Shown here piece after piece: positions 19,531-28,467 of a stretch of 64,000 nt of DNA. The stretch covers positions 84,764-148,763 of the forward strand of contig WHVA01000273.1 of NCBI GenBank assembly GCA_015179125.1. Direction: 5' to 3'. A model generated the notes under the pieces. The model made no database searches. It saw only the letters and a list, made by a program, of their open reading frames with translations, and was not told the origin of the DNA. The translations under genes and the position numbers were made by a program. Numbering within the stretch: position 1 is the first letter of the stretch; the number at the start of each line of letters is the position of its first letter. The stretch comes from Gautieria morchelliformis (lineage: Eukaryota > Basidiomycota > Agaricomycetes > Gomphales > Gomphaceae).

Positions 19531-22500
19531 CGCAGACACTTCGCAGAAGCTTTTGGGTGTGGAGAAGCTTGCAACAGATGGAAGTAATTGGCCTCTGTGG
19601 CGAGCTACTCTCACAAGTTATTTTGAGTCCAAAAATCTACTCAGGCATATAGAAGGGAGAGCCATTCGACCTCCTGATCCTCCAGTCATGCCCCCAGGCC
19701 ATATTCTCACAGAAGCTGAGGAAACTCAGATAGAGAAGGCTGAGGAGAAGCTGGAGAAATATCTTGCCAGAGAAGGACAGGCAAAAACCCAAATAATCGT
19801 CTCAGTGTCAGAGTCACTAGCCCTGATGCTACAGAAGAGACATACAGCAAAAGAAGTCTGGGATGCATTGGTCAATGAGATGACCAAAAAGCCCAAGATG
19901 GTCCTCACCAACCTACAGAGACAGCTTCGCAGTATGAGGTGTCCTGAGGATGGAGACTTGAGAGATCACTTGGACAAGGCCCAAGACCTCTATGCTCGTC
20001 TCAATGAGATGGGAGCCAGAATTTCTGAAGGAGAGTTCACTGACATTATCCTTGCATCACTTCCACCCTCCTATGAGGCAGTTATGAATGCCCTTACCAC
20101 GTCGCTCGAAGAATGTGGAATGCCCTTAGTGCCTGATGATATTATCAGAGTACTAAAGGCTCAATATGACAGGAGAAAGACCCTCAATATTTCACAAGAA
20201 GAGCAGGCATTTATTGGTTCATCTACGAAAGGGCAGAAGGGCCGGAAAGACCCGAAGGTGCTTGCATGCACTAATTGCCACAAGCCTGGACATGCTATAG
20301 AAAGTTGCTGGGCTAAAGGAGGTGGTAAAGAAGGCCAGGGGCCACGTCAGAAGAAGAAAGCGAAAGCCAAAAAGAAGAAGGGCAAAGCCAAGGCGAATGT
20401 TGCCGAAGAAGTGTCCTCTGAGGAGGATGAGAGTGGCAGTCCAGCCGCTTTCGCCAACTTCGACTGCTCTAATTTGAGTAGTTTATCTCTGGACACTGTT
20501 GTTATCCTCGACACTGGAACGACCGCACATATGACCCCTCACAAGAATTTATTGAGGGATTACAGTCCATTCTCACAGCCGCGCACAATTCGTGCAGCCA
20601 ACAAAGGTACTTTTGATGCCTTCGGTTCAGGCTCACTTGTGCTATCTAACAAGGTTGGAGATAAGACTGTGAACATTACATTGAAGGATACGTTCTACGC
20701 GCCAAAAATGGCTGTTACCCTCATCTCGATCGGCCGGTGCGATGATGCAGGCTATAACACACAAATAGCTGATCAGAAATGCACAATATCCAATCGTAAA
20801 GGCAGGATATTGATGCAAGCACCGAAGCTGAATGGCTTATATCGATTTGATTTACAACACACAAGTGCCGAAGCGCATGTATGCGCATCAGCCATGGAAA
20901 TACATCAAAAAATGGGGCACATTTCACAAAAGTCCCTACAGCATTTGCTCAACCATGGCATGATATTAGGCATTGAATTGAGCTCAAAAGGTGACAAGGT
21001 TGTTTGCGATGCGTGCATTCAGGCGAAGATTGCACGCAAATCACTTCCTCAGGAACCCAGAAGCCGATCATCAAAATTCGGTGACAGAATTTATTCTGAT
21101 GTCTGGGGACCAGCGAGACACTCCACAATTGACAAGAAATCCTATTATGTGTCTTTCATTGACGACTACTCAAGAGAATCGGTTATCTATTTGATGGCAA
21201 ACAAATCGGAAGCATTTTCAAAATACAAACTCTACGAGGCCTTGATGCTTCGACAGAGGAATATGCACATCAAAGCACTTATTTCCGACAGAGGGGGCGA
21301 ATACACAAGCTCAGAATTTGAACAGCATTTGGCCAAGCAAGGCACGAAGCATCGGTTAACCGTGCACGACACCCCAGAGTCAAATGGTGTTGCTGAACGT
21401 TTAAACCGAACTCTAGTTGAAAGAGCTCGTGCCATGCTATTGGAATCAAGTCTTCCTAAGACTCTATGGGGGCATGCAATTTTGCACGCCAACTATCTTA
21501 GGAATCGGACACATACAAGAGCTTTGCCAGACAAAACCCCTTTTGAAATGATCCATCACGAGAAACCGAACCTGAAAGACATACACGTGTGGGGAATTGA
21601 AGTCTACGTTAAAGTCAAAGAGGGAAACAAACTAGCAGCCCGTGCCAAAAGAGCTCGGTGGATAGGAATCTCTGGACAGAGCCATGGTCACTGCATCTAC
21701 TGGCCTGACTCTCAGAAGGTTTCTGTCGAGCGGAATGTTATATTTGACTCAGAGATGAAGGGGGGCAAAGCTCCAATCATTTCTATTGAAGAGTCACAGC
21801 TACCTACGTCCAGAAAAATGGTACAGGCCATCTCGGCGTCAGCACCTATGCCTAGCCGCTTAGTCAGCGAAGAGGCAAAGATCGAGGAAATTGATGATGA
21901 TGAACCAGAGGAACGTCTGAAAGAGCTGCAACCCAGTCAGACTGTTGATGCCAGACCTAAAGAAGCTGCTCCAACAAGGAGAAGCGAGAGAATCCGTCAG
22001 CAGCAGGTGCAGCCGGCCCCAAGTGGTCCCGTAACAAGATCTCAAGCTAAGAGACATGCTGGTGCAGATATCACTACACTAGCTTACGAGGACATTGAGG
22101 ACCATCAAGACAAATTATTCGAACAAGATTTATCCTCTGTCACTGACGGCATCAGTGATTATAACCTTGCCATCAGTACACTTTCGATCTCCGATCAAAA
22201 CAAAGATAATGTGCTGCCGGATTTGAATCAGACCGAGCCTAGCAATGCAGATGAAGCCTTAAATGATCCTATGTGGAAAGCATCGATGGATAAAGAGTAT
22301 AAGGTGCTACTCGACAAAGGTGTATGGGAAGTGGTTAAACCACCTCCTGGGGCAAATATTGTCGGAAATAGATGGGTATTCCTCTGGAAACGCAATCCAG
22401 AAGGTGAACCCATCACACCTAGATCGAGGATGGTCGCCCAAGGCTTTACACAAAGTTTTGGAGTTGACTACAATGAAACCTATGCACCTGTTGCTCGGAT

Positions 22501-23773
22501 GACTTCCTTACAGATTATATGTGCCATTGCTGCCAGGAATAACTGGCCTATTCACCAAATGGATGTGGACAGTGCGTATTTGAATGCTACACTGCCAGAA
22601 CCTATTTACATGAGACAGCCGTATGGATATGAGACCGAAGACAAAGATGATGTCCTCCTGCTGAAGAAAGCACTTTACGGCCTCAAACAATCTGGAAGGG
22701 AATGGTACAAACGTCTGAGTGGTGAATTTCTCAAATTAGGATTCACTAAATCAGCTTCGGATGGAGCTGTATTTTGTAGACGTGGACCGAGAGGGCATGC
22801 GATTATTGCGACAGCAGTAGACGACCTCACTATCACAGCTGAGAGTCAACCAATCCTCGATGGGGTAAAGCATGATCTTGCCCAGATCTTCAGTATGAAA
22901 GATCTAGGTGAGATTCACTGGCTTTTGAACCTCAAAATCGAAAGAGATTGGAATAACAAATCGATTGCAATATCACAAGCCACATACATCCAGAAAATCA
23001 TCAAAAAATTCAATCTGGATGATGCCAAAACATTTTCCACGCCTCTCGACCCAGCCGTTAAATTATCCAGGGACCAATGCCCTTCCACAGATGAAGACAA
23101 ACAGAAGATGTCAAGAATTCCATACAGACAAGCGATAGGATCATTGATGTGGGCAGCAGTAGCCACTCGACCGGACATTGCGTTCGCAGTGTCATTACTT
23201 TCTCAATTCCTCGAAAACCCAGGTCCAACACATTGGCATGCAGTCAAACGTGTCTTTAAATATCTAAAAGGCACGATGGACTACAAATTGACACTTGGGA
23301 AAAATCGAGACGGCCTCATTGGGTATTCAGATGCAGATTGGGCTTCTCAAGAGCACAGGCACTCATACTCGGCTTATATTTTTCAGATTGATGGAGGGAC
23401 AGTATCATGGAGTTGTCAAAAACAATCCATAGTAGCCCTATCATCAACTGAAGCCGAATTCGTTGCTCTGACTCATGCGAGCAAAGAAGCCTTATGGATG
23501 CGCCACTTTATTTCTGAAGTATTCCAACCGCTGAATTGTCCCATCAAACTTTATTCAGACAATCAATCAGCCATTGCCATCGTCTATGGCACTCAACAAC
23601 ACACGAGGACCAAGCATTTCGACATTAGATTATATTTCATCCGAGATATAGTCGAAGATGAAGAAATTAAGCTTGTGTACCTACCAACGGAACACATGCT
23701 AGCCGATCTTCTCACTAAAGGACTTCCTAGTCCTAGAGTGAGAATCCTCAACGAGAGAATCGGAATATATTAA
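19523..23773 (+). CDS. Copia 1 gag-pol polyprotein, 1416 aa, intact
   Basis: A single open frame encoding capsid and replication enzymes that act in cytoplasmic virus-like particles and then in the nucleus. Order: Gag with D-G-S-N-W-P-L-W-R-A-T near the start; CCHC knuckle from residue 249 (C-T-N-C-H-K-P-G-H-A-I-E-S-C); lysine-rich tract; protease active site D330-T-G; integrase H-H-C-C (H461, C495, C498) and D526/D589/E625, spaced D-62-D-35-E. RT has Y-G-L-K-Q-S-G-R-E-W and the catalytic V-D1100-D1101; here the usual YVDD is AVDD. RNase H starts at about D1270 (Y-S-D-A-D-W) and ends with T-K-H-F-D-I-R. The start at the first ATG after the LTR lies inside the primer site; the same ATG opens copia 2. 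No stop or frameshift, so it may be functional. Confidence 0.95.
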   Translation: MGPADTSQKLLGVEKLATDGSNWPLWRATLTSYFESKNLLRHIEGRAIRPPDPPVMPPGHILTEAEETQIEKAEEKLEKYLAREGQAKTQIIVSVSESLALMLQKRHTAKEVWDALVNEMTKKPKMVLTNLQRQLRSMRCPEDGDLRDHLDKAQDLYARLNEMGARISEGEFTDIILASLPPSYEAVMNALTTSLEECGMPLVPDDIIRVLKAQYDRRKTLNISQEEQAFIGSSTKGQKGRKDPKVLACTNCHKPGHAIESCWAKGGGKEGQGPRQKKKAKAKKKKGKAKANVAEEVSSEEDESGSPAAFANFDCSNLSSLSLDTVVILDTGTTAHMTPHKNLLRDYSPFSQPRTIRAANKGTFDAFGSGSLVLSNKVGDKTVNITLKDTFYAPKMAVTLISIGRCDDAGYNTQIADQKCTISNRKGRILMQAPKLNGLYRFDLQHTSAEAHVCASAMEIHQKMGHISQKSLQHLLNHGMILGIELSSKGDKVVCDACIQAKIARKSLPQEPRSRSSKFGDRIYSDVWGPARHSTIDKKSYYVSFIDDYSRESVIYLMANKSEAFSKYKLYEALMLRQRNMHIKALISDRGGEYTSSEFEQHLAKQGTKHRLTVHDTPESNGVAERLNRTLVERARAMLLESSLPKTLWGHAILHANYLRNRTHTRALPDKTPFEMIHHEKPNLKDIHVWGIEVYVKVKEGNKLAARAKRARWIGISGQSHGHCIYWPDSQKVSVERNVIFDSEMKGGKAPIISIEESQLPTSRKMVQAISASAPMPSRLVSEEAKIEEIDDDEPEERLKELQPSQTVDARPKEAAPTRRSERIRQQQVQPAPSGPVTRSQAKRHAGADITTLAYEDIEDHQDKLFEQDLSSVTDGISDYNLAISTLSISDQNKDNVLPDLNQTEPSNADEALNDPMWKASMDKEYKVLLDKGVWEVVKPPPGANIVGNRWVFLWKRNPEGEPITPRSRMVAQGFTQSFGVDYNETYAPVARMTSLQIICAIAARNNWPIHQMDVDSAYLNATLPEPIYMRQPYGYETEDKDDVLLLKKALYGLKQSGREWYKRLSGEFLKLGFTKSASDGAVFCRRGPRGHAIIATAVDDLTITAESQPILDGVKHDLAQIFSMKDLGEIHWLLNLKIERDWNNKSIAISQATYIQKIIKKFNLDDAKTFSTPLDPAVKLSRDQCPSTDEDKQKMSRIPYRQAIGSLMWAAVATRPDIAFAVSLLSQFLENPGPTHWHAVKRVFKYLKGTMDYKLTLGKNRDGLIGYSDADWASQEHRHSYSAYIFQIDGGTVSWSCQKQSIVALSSTEAEFVALTHASKEALWMRHFISEVFQPLNCPIKLYSDNQSAIAIVYGTQQHTRTKHFDIRLYFIRDIVEDEEIKLVYLPTEHMLADLLTKGLPSPRVRILNERIGIY

Positions 23774-23786
23774 GCTTGAGGGGGCG

Positions 23787-24274
23787 TGTTGGGTGCATTT
23801 ATGCTCCTGCACCAAAATCAAGCATAATATATTCAATTTATTGTGTGGTGTTTCAATATTTTCTCATACTGTTCTTGTACCATGCATCCATTTCTCTGCT
23901 TATTTTCGAAATTTTCTAGTCACTCTCTATCTCTCCATTTCATTCTGTTATTTCTACTTTCACAGGCGGCTGCACCCAGCGGAGTTTGAAACGACTTCGA
24001 CGCGCGAGCCCTTGGGCGCTAAAGGGCCGGGTGCAAGTATATGCCTTCTGAGACAGGATTACACTCCTCTCTCAGTGACAATAAATTCACTGAGAGAGGC
24101 GAGTAGTATCTTTCATATTTACATAGCATGTTGACTGAAAATCATGTAGTATATTTGATTCTAGGTACTGTATTAATACATCAGTGACAATAAATTCACT
24201 GAGAGAGTATATTTGATTCTAGCTTTCTAAGAACTCTACCGAACCTTCCCTGCCATAGCCCCTAGTTGCTAACA
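23787..24274 (+). repeat. 3' LTR of copia 1
   Basis: Reads identically to 19029-19516. It is preceded by the polypurine tract and followed by the CTTGC target duplication. Confidence 0.95.
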
Positions 24275-24521
24275 CTTGCATGTATAAAGTTCTTGAACAC
24301 TAATAACTAGTGTATAAGGGAAGTGGGGGGCTGCATGGTTTCCCAGTCTTTTAGCTTTCTATAAAGCAAAAATTCTAATTGAGAGCGTGTACTACATGTA
24401 CATGTAATAAAATATATAATAAGCAGACACAAGTTTATACTTGCCTTGACTTCCCATCTTGTGTGGACTACACGCAACACATCACGTGATTCACGTGACA
24501 TTACATATCTTGTACTTGTAT

Positions 24522-25733
24522 ATGCCATGCTTTCTGCCTGAACACCAACGGCAGCGTCAAACCTACTCTGAAGACCTTCGAAAACAAGTAATATATCAAT
24601 GGTTCACGTGGGAGAAGAAGATCGACGAAATCGCGCTCGATCTGAACATGTCAAAATGTGTGGTCGAGCGCATCCTCCATCTATGGTGTACTACTGGCGA
24701 GGTTATGTCGCAGGAACCTGGCAAGAAAGGCAAAAGGAGGAAGATCATGACTCAAGAGGAATTGGAGGCAAGTAACAGGTCTTTCTGCTGTAGAATAAAT
24801 GTACTCATAACTCCTTATCCTAGTTTCTTCTTCAACTTACAGAGGAGTTCCCCGACCTATATCTGGATGAGATACAGGGCCTATTTCAGCGTCTGTATGG
24901 TGTGACGGTTGGAATTAGTACAATATGGGATACAATGACAGGCCTCAGCCTCACGCGCAAAAAGGTATGCCTCAATATATTCTTTTGCGTCATCCAATCT
25001 AATCGGCCTCTTCGTAGCTATCCAAGGTTGCTGCCGAGCGTAATGCAAACCTTAGAAGTCTATACTGTTTCAGGATTGGTCACGAGAGTCCCCAGCATTT
25101 GGTATTTGTCAACGAGAGTCGAATTGATTGTCGCACTACATATCGGCTGCAAAGGGAAAAAGAGCTTCAGTAAAAGCTCGCTTCGTCCGAGGGACTGGGT
25201 AAGTACCTTCTCATTTGTTCATTTGCTGCTGACTTATGCATGATCTAGTTATTCAGTCCTTCCTTCCCTCAGCGCTGAGGGTATCATATATTCCGACGTG
25301 CGTGAAGGCGCCTACGATATGGACACATTTGTTCAGTTTATCCATGACCTGATGCCCCATATGAACCCATGGCCCCTACCACGCAGCGTGCTTGTGATGG
25401 ACAATTGCGCCATTCATCATTCAGAAGAAGTGGCAGAAATTTGCCAGAAACAGTAAGTTTTCTTCTCCTAGTCTTCTGTATATCTCAAGGGAGGCTGAAT
25501 CTTATGACAGCGGTGTCCAGCTATACTACTTACCGCCTTATTCACCAGACTTCAACCCAATAGAGGAAGCATTTTCTTTCCTGAAAGCCCACCTCTGGTG
25601 CCATGGTTCAGACTTTCGTGCAGCGATTGATTCTAGGGATGAGGGGGCAATCTTGTTGTTCTTTCATAGTGCTCTTGCCACCATTACTCCAAAACACTGT
25701 GAAGGCTGGATGACCCATTCAAAGTATTTGTAG
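24522..25733 (+). pseudogene. IS630/Tc1-mariner-type (DDE_3) transposase, intron-containing, broken
   Basis: Exon 1 starts at ATG 24522 and carries a homeodomain-like HTH: S-E-D-L-R-K-Q-V-I, then I-D-E-I-A-L-D-L-N-M-S-K-C-V-V. After GT-AG introns near 24770-24840, 24964-25017, 25198-25250 and 25452-25510, the DDE_3 core follows. It has V-F-V-N-E-S-R-I-D (first catalytic D read as N), V-L-V-M-D-N-C-A-I-H-H, and Y-S-P-D-F-N-P-I-E-E-A. The frame ends K-Y-L-TAG at 25733. There is a one-base frameshift near 25170, before A-R-F-V-R-G-T-G. D-to-N at the first catalytic position plus the frameshift make it inactive. No terminal inverted repeats were identified; it lies inside the hAT-like element and could be captured. 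Confidence 0.75.
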
Positions 25734-25904
25734 ATGCAAGCAGCCTTGTAGTAGCAGTGTAGCACTTCATCACAATTGTAACCTCATATGCCCCTCTGAA
25801 AATTATGTTGCAAGGTTTTTATTAGCTAGTCAGTGTTGCCATGACAAGCTCAGAGTTGGGTTGAGCCTGTGTTTATTCAAGCTAGATGACTGGTTCAGTG
25901 TCAC

Positions 25905-26055
25905 CAGATATTCAGGGCTCATGTGGCATCATCATGTTTGATGTCACTTCAAGGATCATGTATAAGAATGTACACATGACATTCTGACCTGAGGGGCCTG
26001 TTGGCTGACCAGTGTGGCCAGACTATTTAGGGCCCGTGCGGCACTGTCATGTTTG
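25905..26055 (+). repeat. 118-bp repeat unit, copy 1
   Basis: GGGCTCATGTGGCATCATCA followed by TTGATGTCACTTCAAGGATC and GAGGGGCCTGTTGGCTGACC. The same unit recurs at 27785-28004 (two copies) and, broken by the MITE, at 27991-28380. Confidence 0.65.
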
Positions 26056-26129
26056 ATGTGTAGTAACTCGGTTTGGGCAAGTAGGAAGTTATAGACCAGT
26101 AGTTCGATGGATGGAACCTTCGGGAGACT

Positions 26130-26275
26130 ATTTGGTGTTCTCCTCAGTGATAGTCAACATTAGTAATATAAGGGAAAGCTACCTATTTAGTGTTCTACAT
26201 GTTTTTTCAGTTAAATACTACGAAGATACACTATTAAACTCACCTCCTCAGTGATAGTCAACACTGAGGAGGGAA
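26130..26275 (+). repeat. Degenerate copia-type LTR piece with variant hairpin
   Basis: Carries one half-hairpin (CTCCTCAGTGATAGTCAACA near 26140) and, about 110 bp on, a full hairpin at 26243-26272 (CCTCCTCAGTG/CACTGAGGAGG). This is the same half-plus-full arrangement as in the copia 2 LTR, with changed but still pairing stem bases. Confidence 0.45.
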
Positions 26276-26284
26276 GGGCATCTA

Positions 26285-26793
26285 TTGGCCTGTTTTACTC
26301 ACATATACGAAGTTCTGGTGCGCATGTCAGGCAATGGTGTGAAGGTCAAAGATGACATGGCAAGGTACTACAACCAACACTGGGTTCTGGAGTACCTAAT
26401 TGGAGACAAGGTATATTTGGACGCAAGTGATGTCCGCACCACATGCCCTTCACAGAAGCTTGCCCACCGCTACCTTGGGCCCTTCACAGTGATGTGGAGG
26501 GTCAGATGAAACGTGTACCGTCTCCAACTTCCGAACTCCATGTCCCACCTCCACCTGTCTTCAATGTAGTGAAGTTGCTCCCAGAACCGGGGGATCTGAT
26601 TCCAGGCTGGAGGTCTCATCCGCCACCTCCACTGGAAATTGTAGATGGGGAAGAGCATTATGTGGTGGAACGGATCCTGGAGAGCCAGTTCGTGCAAGGA
26701 CGATTCCAATTCCTCGTGAAATGGGAAGGATATGGGTATGAGGAAAATTCATGGGTCCTGGAGCAAGACGTCTCTGCCCCGGACAAACTCTGA
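26285..26793 (+). pseudogene. Gypsy family 1 integrase tail and chromodomain
   Basis: The C-terminal end of a chromodomain-bearing gypsy Pol. It reads M-A-R-Y-Y-N-Q-H, L-I-G-D-K-V-Y-L-D-A-S-D-V-R-T-T and L-G-P-F-T-V as the integrase C-terminus. A frame change near 26508 leads into V-F-N-V-V-K-L-L-P and the chromodomain F-L-V-K-W-E-G-Y-G-Y-E-E-N-S-W. The stop is followed within about 110 bp by the family 1 LTR at 26900, with purine-rich GAGGTGGGGTGA just before it. This ties the LTR family to this Pol. The rest of the element is missing. Confidence 0.8.
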
Positions 26794-26899
26794 GAGTTCT
26801 ACAGGACACACCCTGGTGCCCCTCATTGAATCCATTCGCTAGCCTTTCAATCCCTCGTGTCCCGTGCTTCAAGGATGCAGCACACTAGAGGTGGGGTGA

Positions 26900-27323
26900 T
26901 GTCAGGGAACACCCTGTTTTCCAGTTCCGACACCACACCAAATTCTGACTCCATTTCCAACTCCGCTTCCAGTTCCGCTTCCATCTCTGACTCCGCTTTC
27001 GGAAATGATTCCGCTTCTGGGAGAACTTCCACATATTCTGTTTGCCTTGCCAATTCCACTCCAATTTCTGACTTCCGCTCTCGGAACAGTGTCAGAAGTC
27101 AAGCGACTCATGTAGTATGTGGCATCAAGGGTCGATCAAGGGTCAGGGACGTCAGGGGGATGCAGGGTTGATGGCGAGTGCCGAGTGTTGTCCCTGGCTG
27201 CAGACTAGCGTAGTATAATACGGGCTCACTGACATTGGGGGTCCTTAGACTTTTCTCTTTGGATTTCCCCTTGTCAATTGTGTGGTAGTGTGACCTCCAC
27301 AGCCAGCTAGGGTTGCCCTTACA
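26900..27323 (+). repeat. 3' LTR of gypsy family 1
   Basis: TGTCAGGGAACACC to TTGCCCTTACA, 424 bp. Same family as the solo LTR at 2546-3029, including the repeated TTCCxxCTCC units. Confidence 0.8.
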
Positions 27324-27776
27324 GGTGTGCAGTCAGGATACAAATAGATGAAATGCATATACAATAGAATAAAGGAGGAGTGCGAACATGAAACAATGGG
27401 GGGGAAAGAGGACAAAGGTACCTATGTAAGAAAACACGCTTTCAGACCTGCATACATGTTACCCTGCACGGACTCTTGGTCTGCTAGGTCAATCTCACAT
27501 GATCTACAGGTAGGACATCCCGCAAATGCATCCCGGCCATAGGAACACCAAGAGGGGGTTGAATTGGGAAGGTGATAGGGCCAGTGATGAACATCATGCC
27601 AGGTAAAGGATGTTGATCATGTTTGATGGTGTGCCTATTGGTGAGTGATGTGAGTAGCGAATGGTCATTTCGGCGAATTCAGCGAAGAGAGAGTGGAGCG
27701 AACATAGAGGTAGAGGGATAAAAAGGGAAAAAGGGGGTAACTTGATACAAGAATAAATGGGTCATGACACACATAT
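27324..27776 (-). repeat. Dispersed LTR-like repeat ending TCATGACA, copy 1
   Basis: Shares GGAGGAGTGCGAACATGAAAC, CCTGCACGGACTCTT and a TCATGACA end with 45880-46355. On the minus strand it would start TGTCATGAC, an LTR-like terminus. The left boundary is unclear because it abuts the gypsy LTR. Confidence 0.5.
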
Positions 27777-27784
27777 GCACCCAA

Positions 27785-28004
27785 CATGATGTCACTTCAA
27801 GGATCACATATGAGAATGTACACATTTGATATTCTGACCCGAGGGGCCTGTTGGCTGACCAGTGTGGCCGGACTATTCAGCCTGTGTGGCATTGTCATGT
27901 TTGATGTCACTTCAAGGATCACATATAAGAACATACATATTTGACATTCTGACCTGAGGGGCCTGTTGGCCGATCAGTGTGGCCAGACTATTCAGGGCTC
28001 ATGT
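27785..28004 (+). repeat. 118-bp repeat unit, two tandem copies
   Basis: GATGTCACTTCAAGGATCAC and GAGGGGCCTGTTGGC each occur twice, about 118 bp apart. The second copy is interrupted on its right by the MITE. Confidence 0.65.
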
Positions 28005-28354
28005 CACTGGAGGCATGTAAAAATTTTCTGGTCTGAAAAACTATTCAAAAACCTGTAAAGATATTCCAAATTTTTTTGGTGTTTTTAATGTAAAAAAACT
28101 TTGACAAAATTTTGTGCTTTTGTTAGAATTTGTTGAGCAAGAAAATTGTAAAAAAAAATTAAAGTTTTTTTGCAGGGTTGTTTATGTGTTTTTATAAGTT
28201 TCTTTGTGAAAACACAAAGAAACTGATAAAAAACCCTGAAAAATATTTTGAACTTTTTTACAATTTTCCTGCTCAACAAGCTCTAATAAAAAGATAATTT
28301 ATTACAGTTTTTTGAACAGTTTTTCAGACAAGAAAACTTTATATGCCTGCAGTG
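28005..28354. mobile_element. Palindromic MITE, copy 1
   Basis: A 350-bp AT-rich foldback starting CACTGGAGGCATG and ending CATATGCCTGCAGTG reversed in sense. Most of its length is one long inverted repeat (TTTTCTGGTCTGAAAAACT at the left, its complement at the right). The flanks TGT and TGG compare with the empty-site sequence CTCATGTGGCATC at 25917, pointing to a 3-bp duplication. CACTG ends with 3-bp duplications fit the CACTA (CMC) superfamily. No coding capacity. Confidence 0.7.
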
Positions 28355-28467
28355 TGGGGCATCATCATGTTTGCATCATCATGCTTTTGTTCCTCACTTC
28401 AGTGTTTCTTGCCATGAACTCAAGATGTAGATTTCCCTAGCACTTGCGACAAACTAACTATGGTAAT

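Larger units (their letters stand above)
19029..24274 (+). mobile_element. Intact Ty1/copia element 1
   Basis: A complete element: 488-bp LTRs at both ends that read identically, primer-binding site, one uninterrupted gag-pol frame and a polypurine tract (TTGAGGGGGCG) just before the 3' LTR. The 5-bp target duplication CTTGC is at 19024-19028 and 24275-24279. Identical LTRs mean a very recent insertion. It is nested in the left part of the hAT-like element. Confidence 0.95.
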
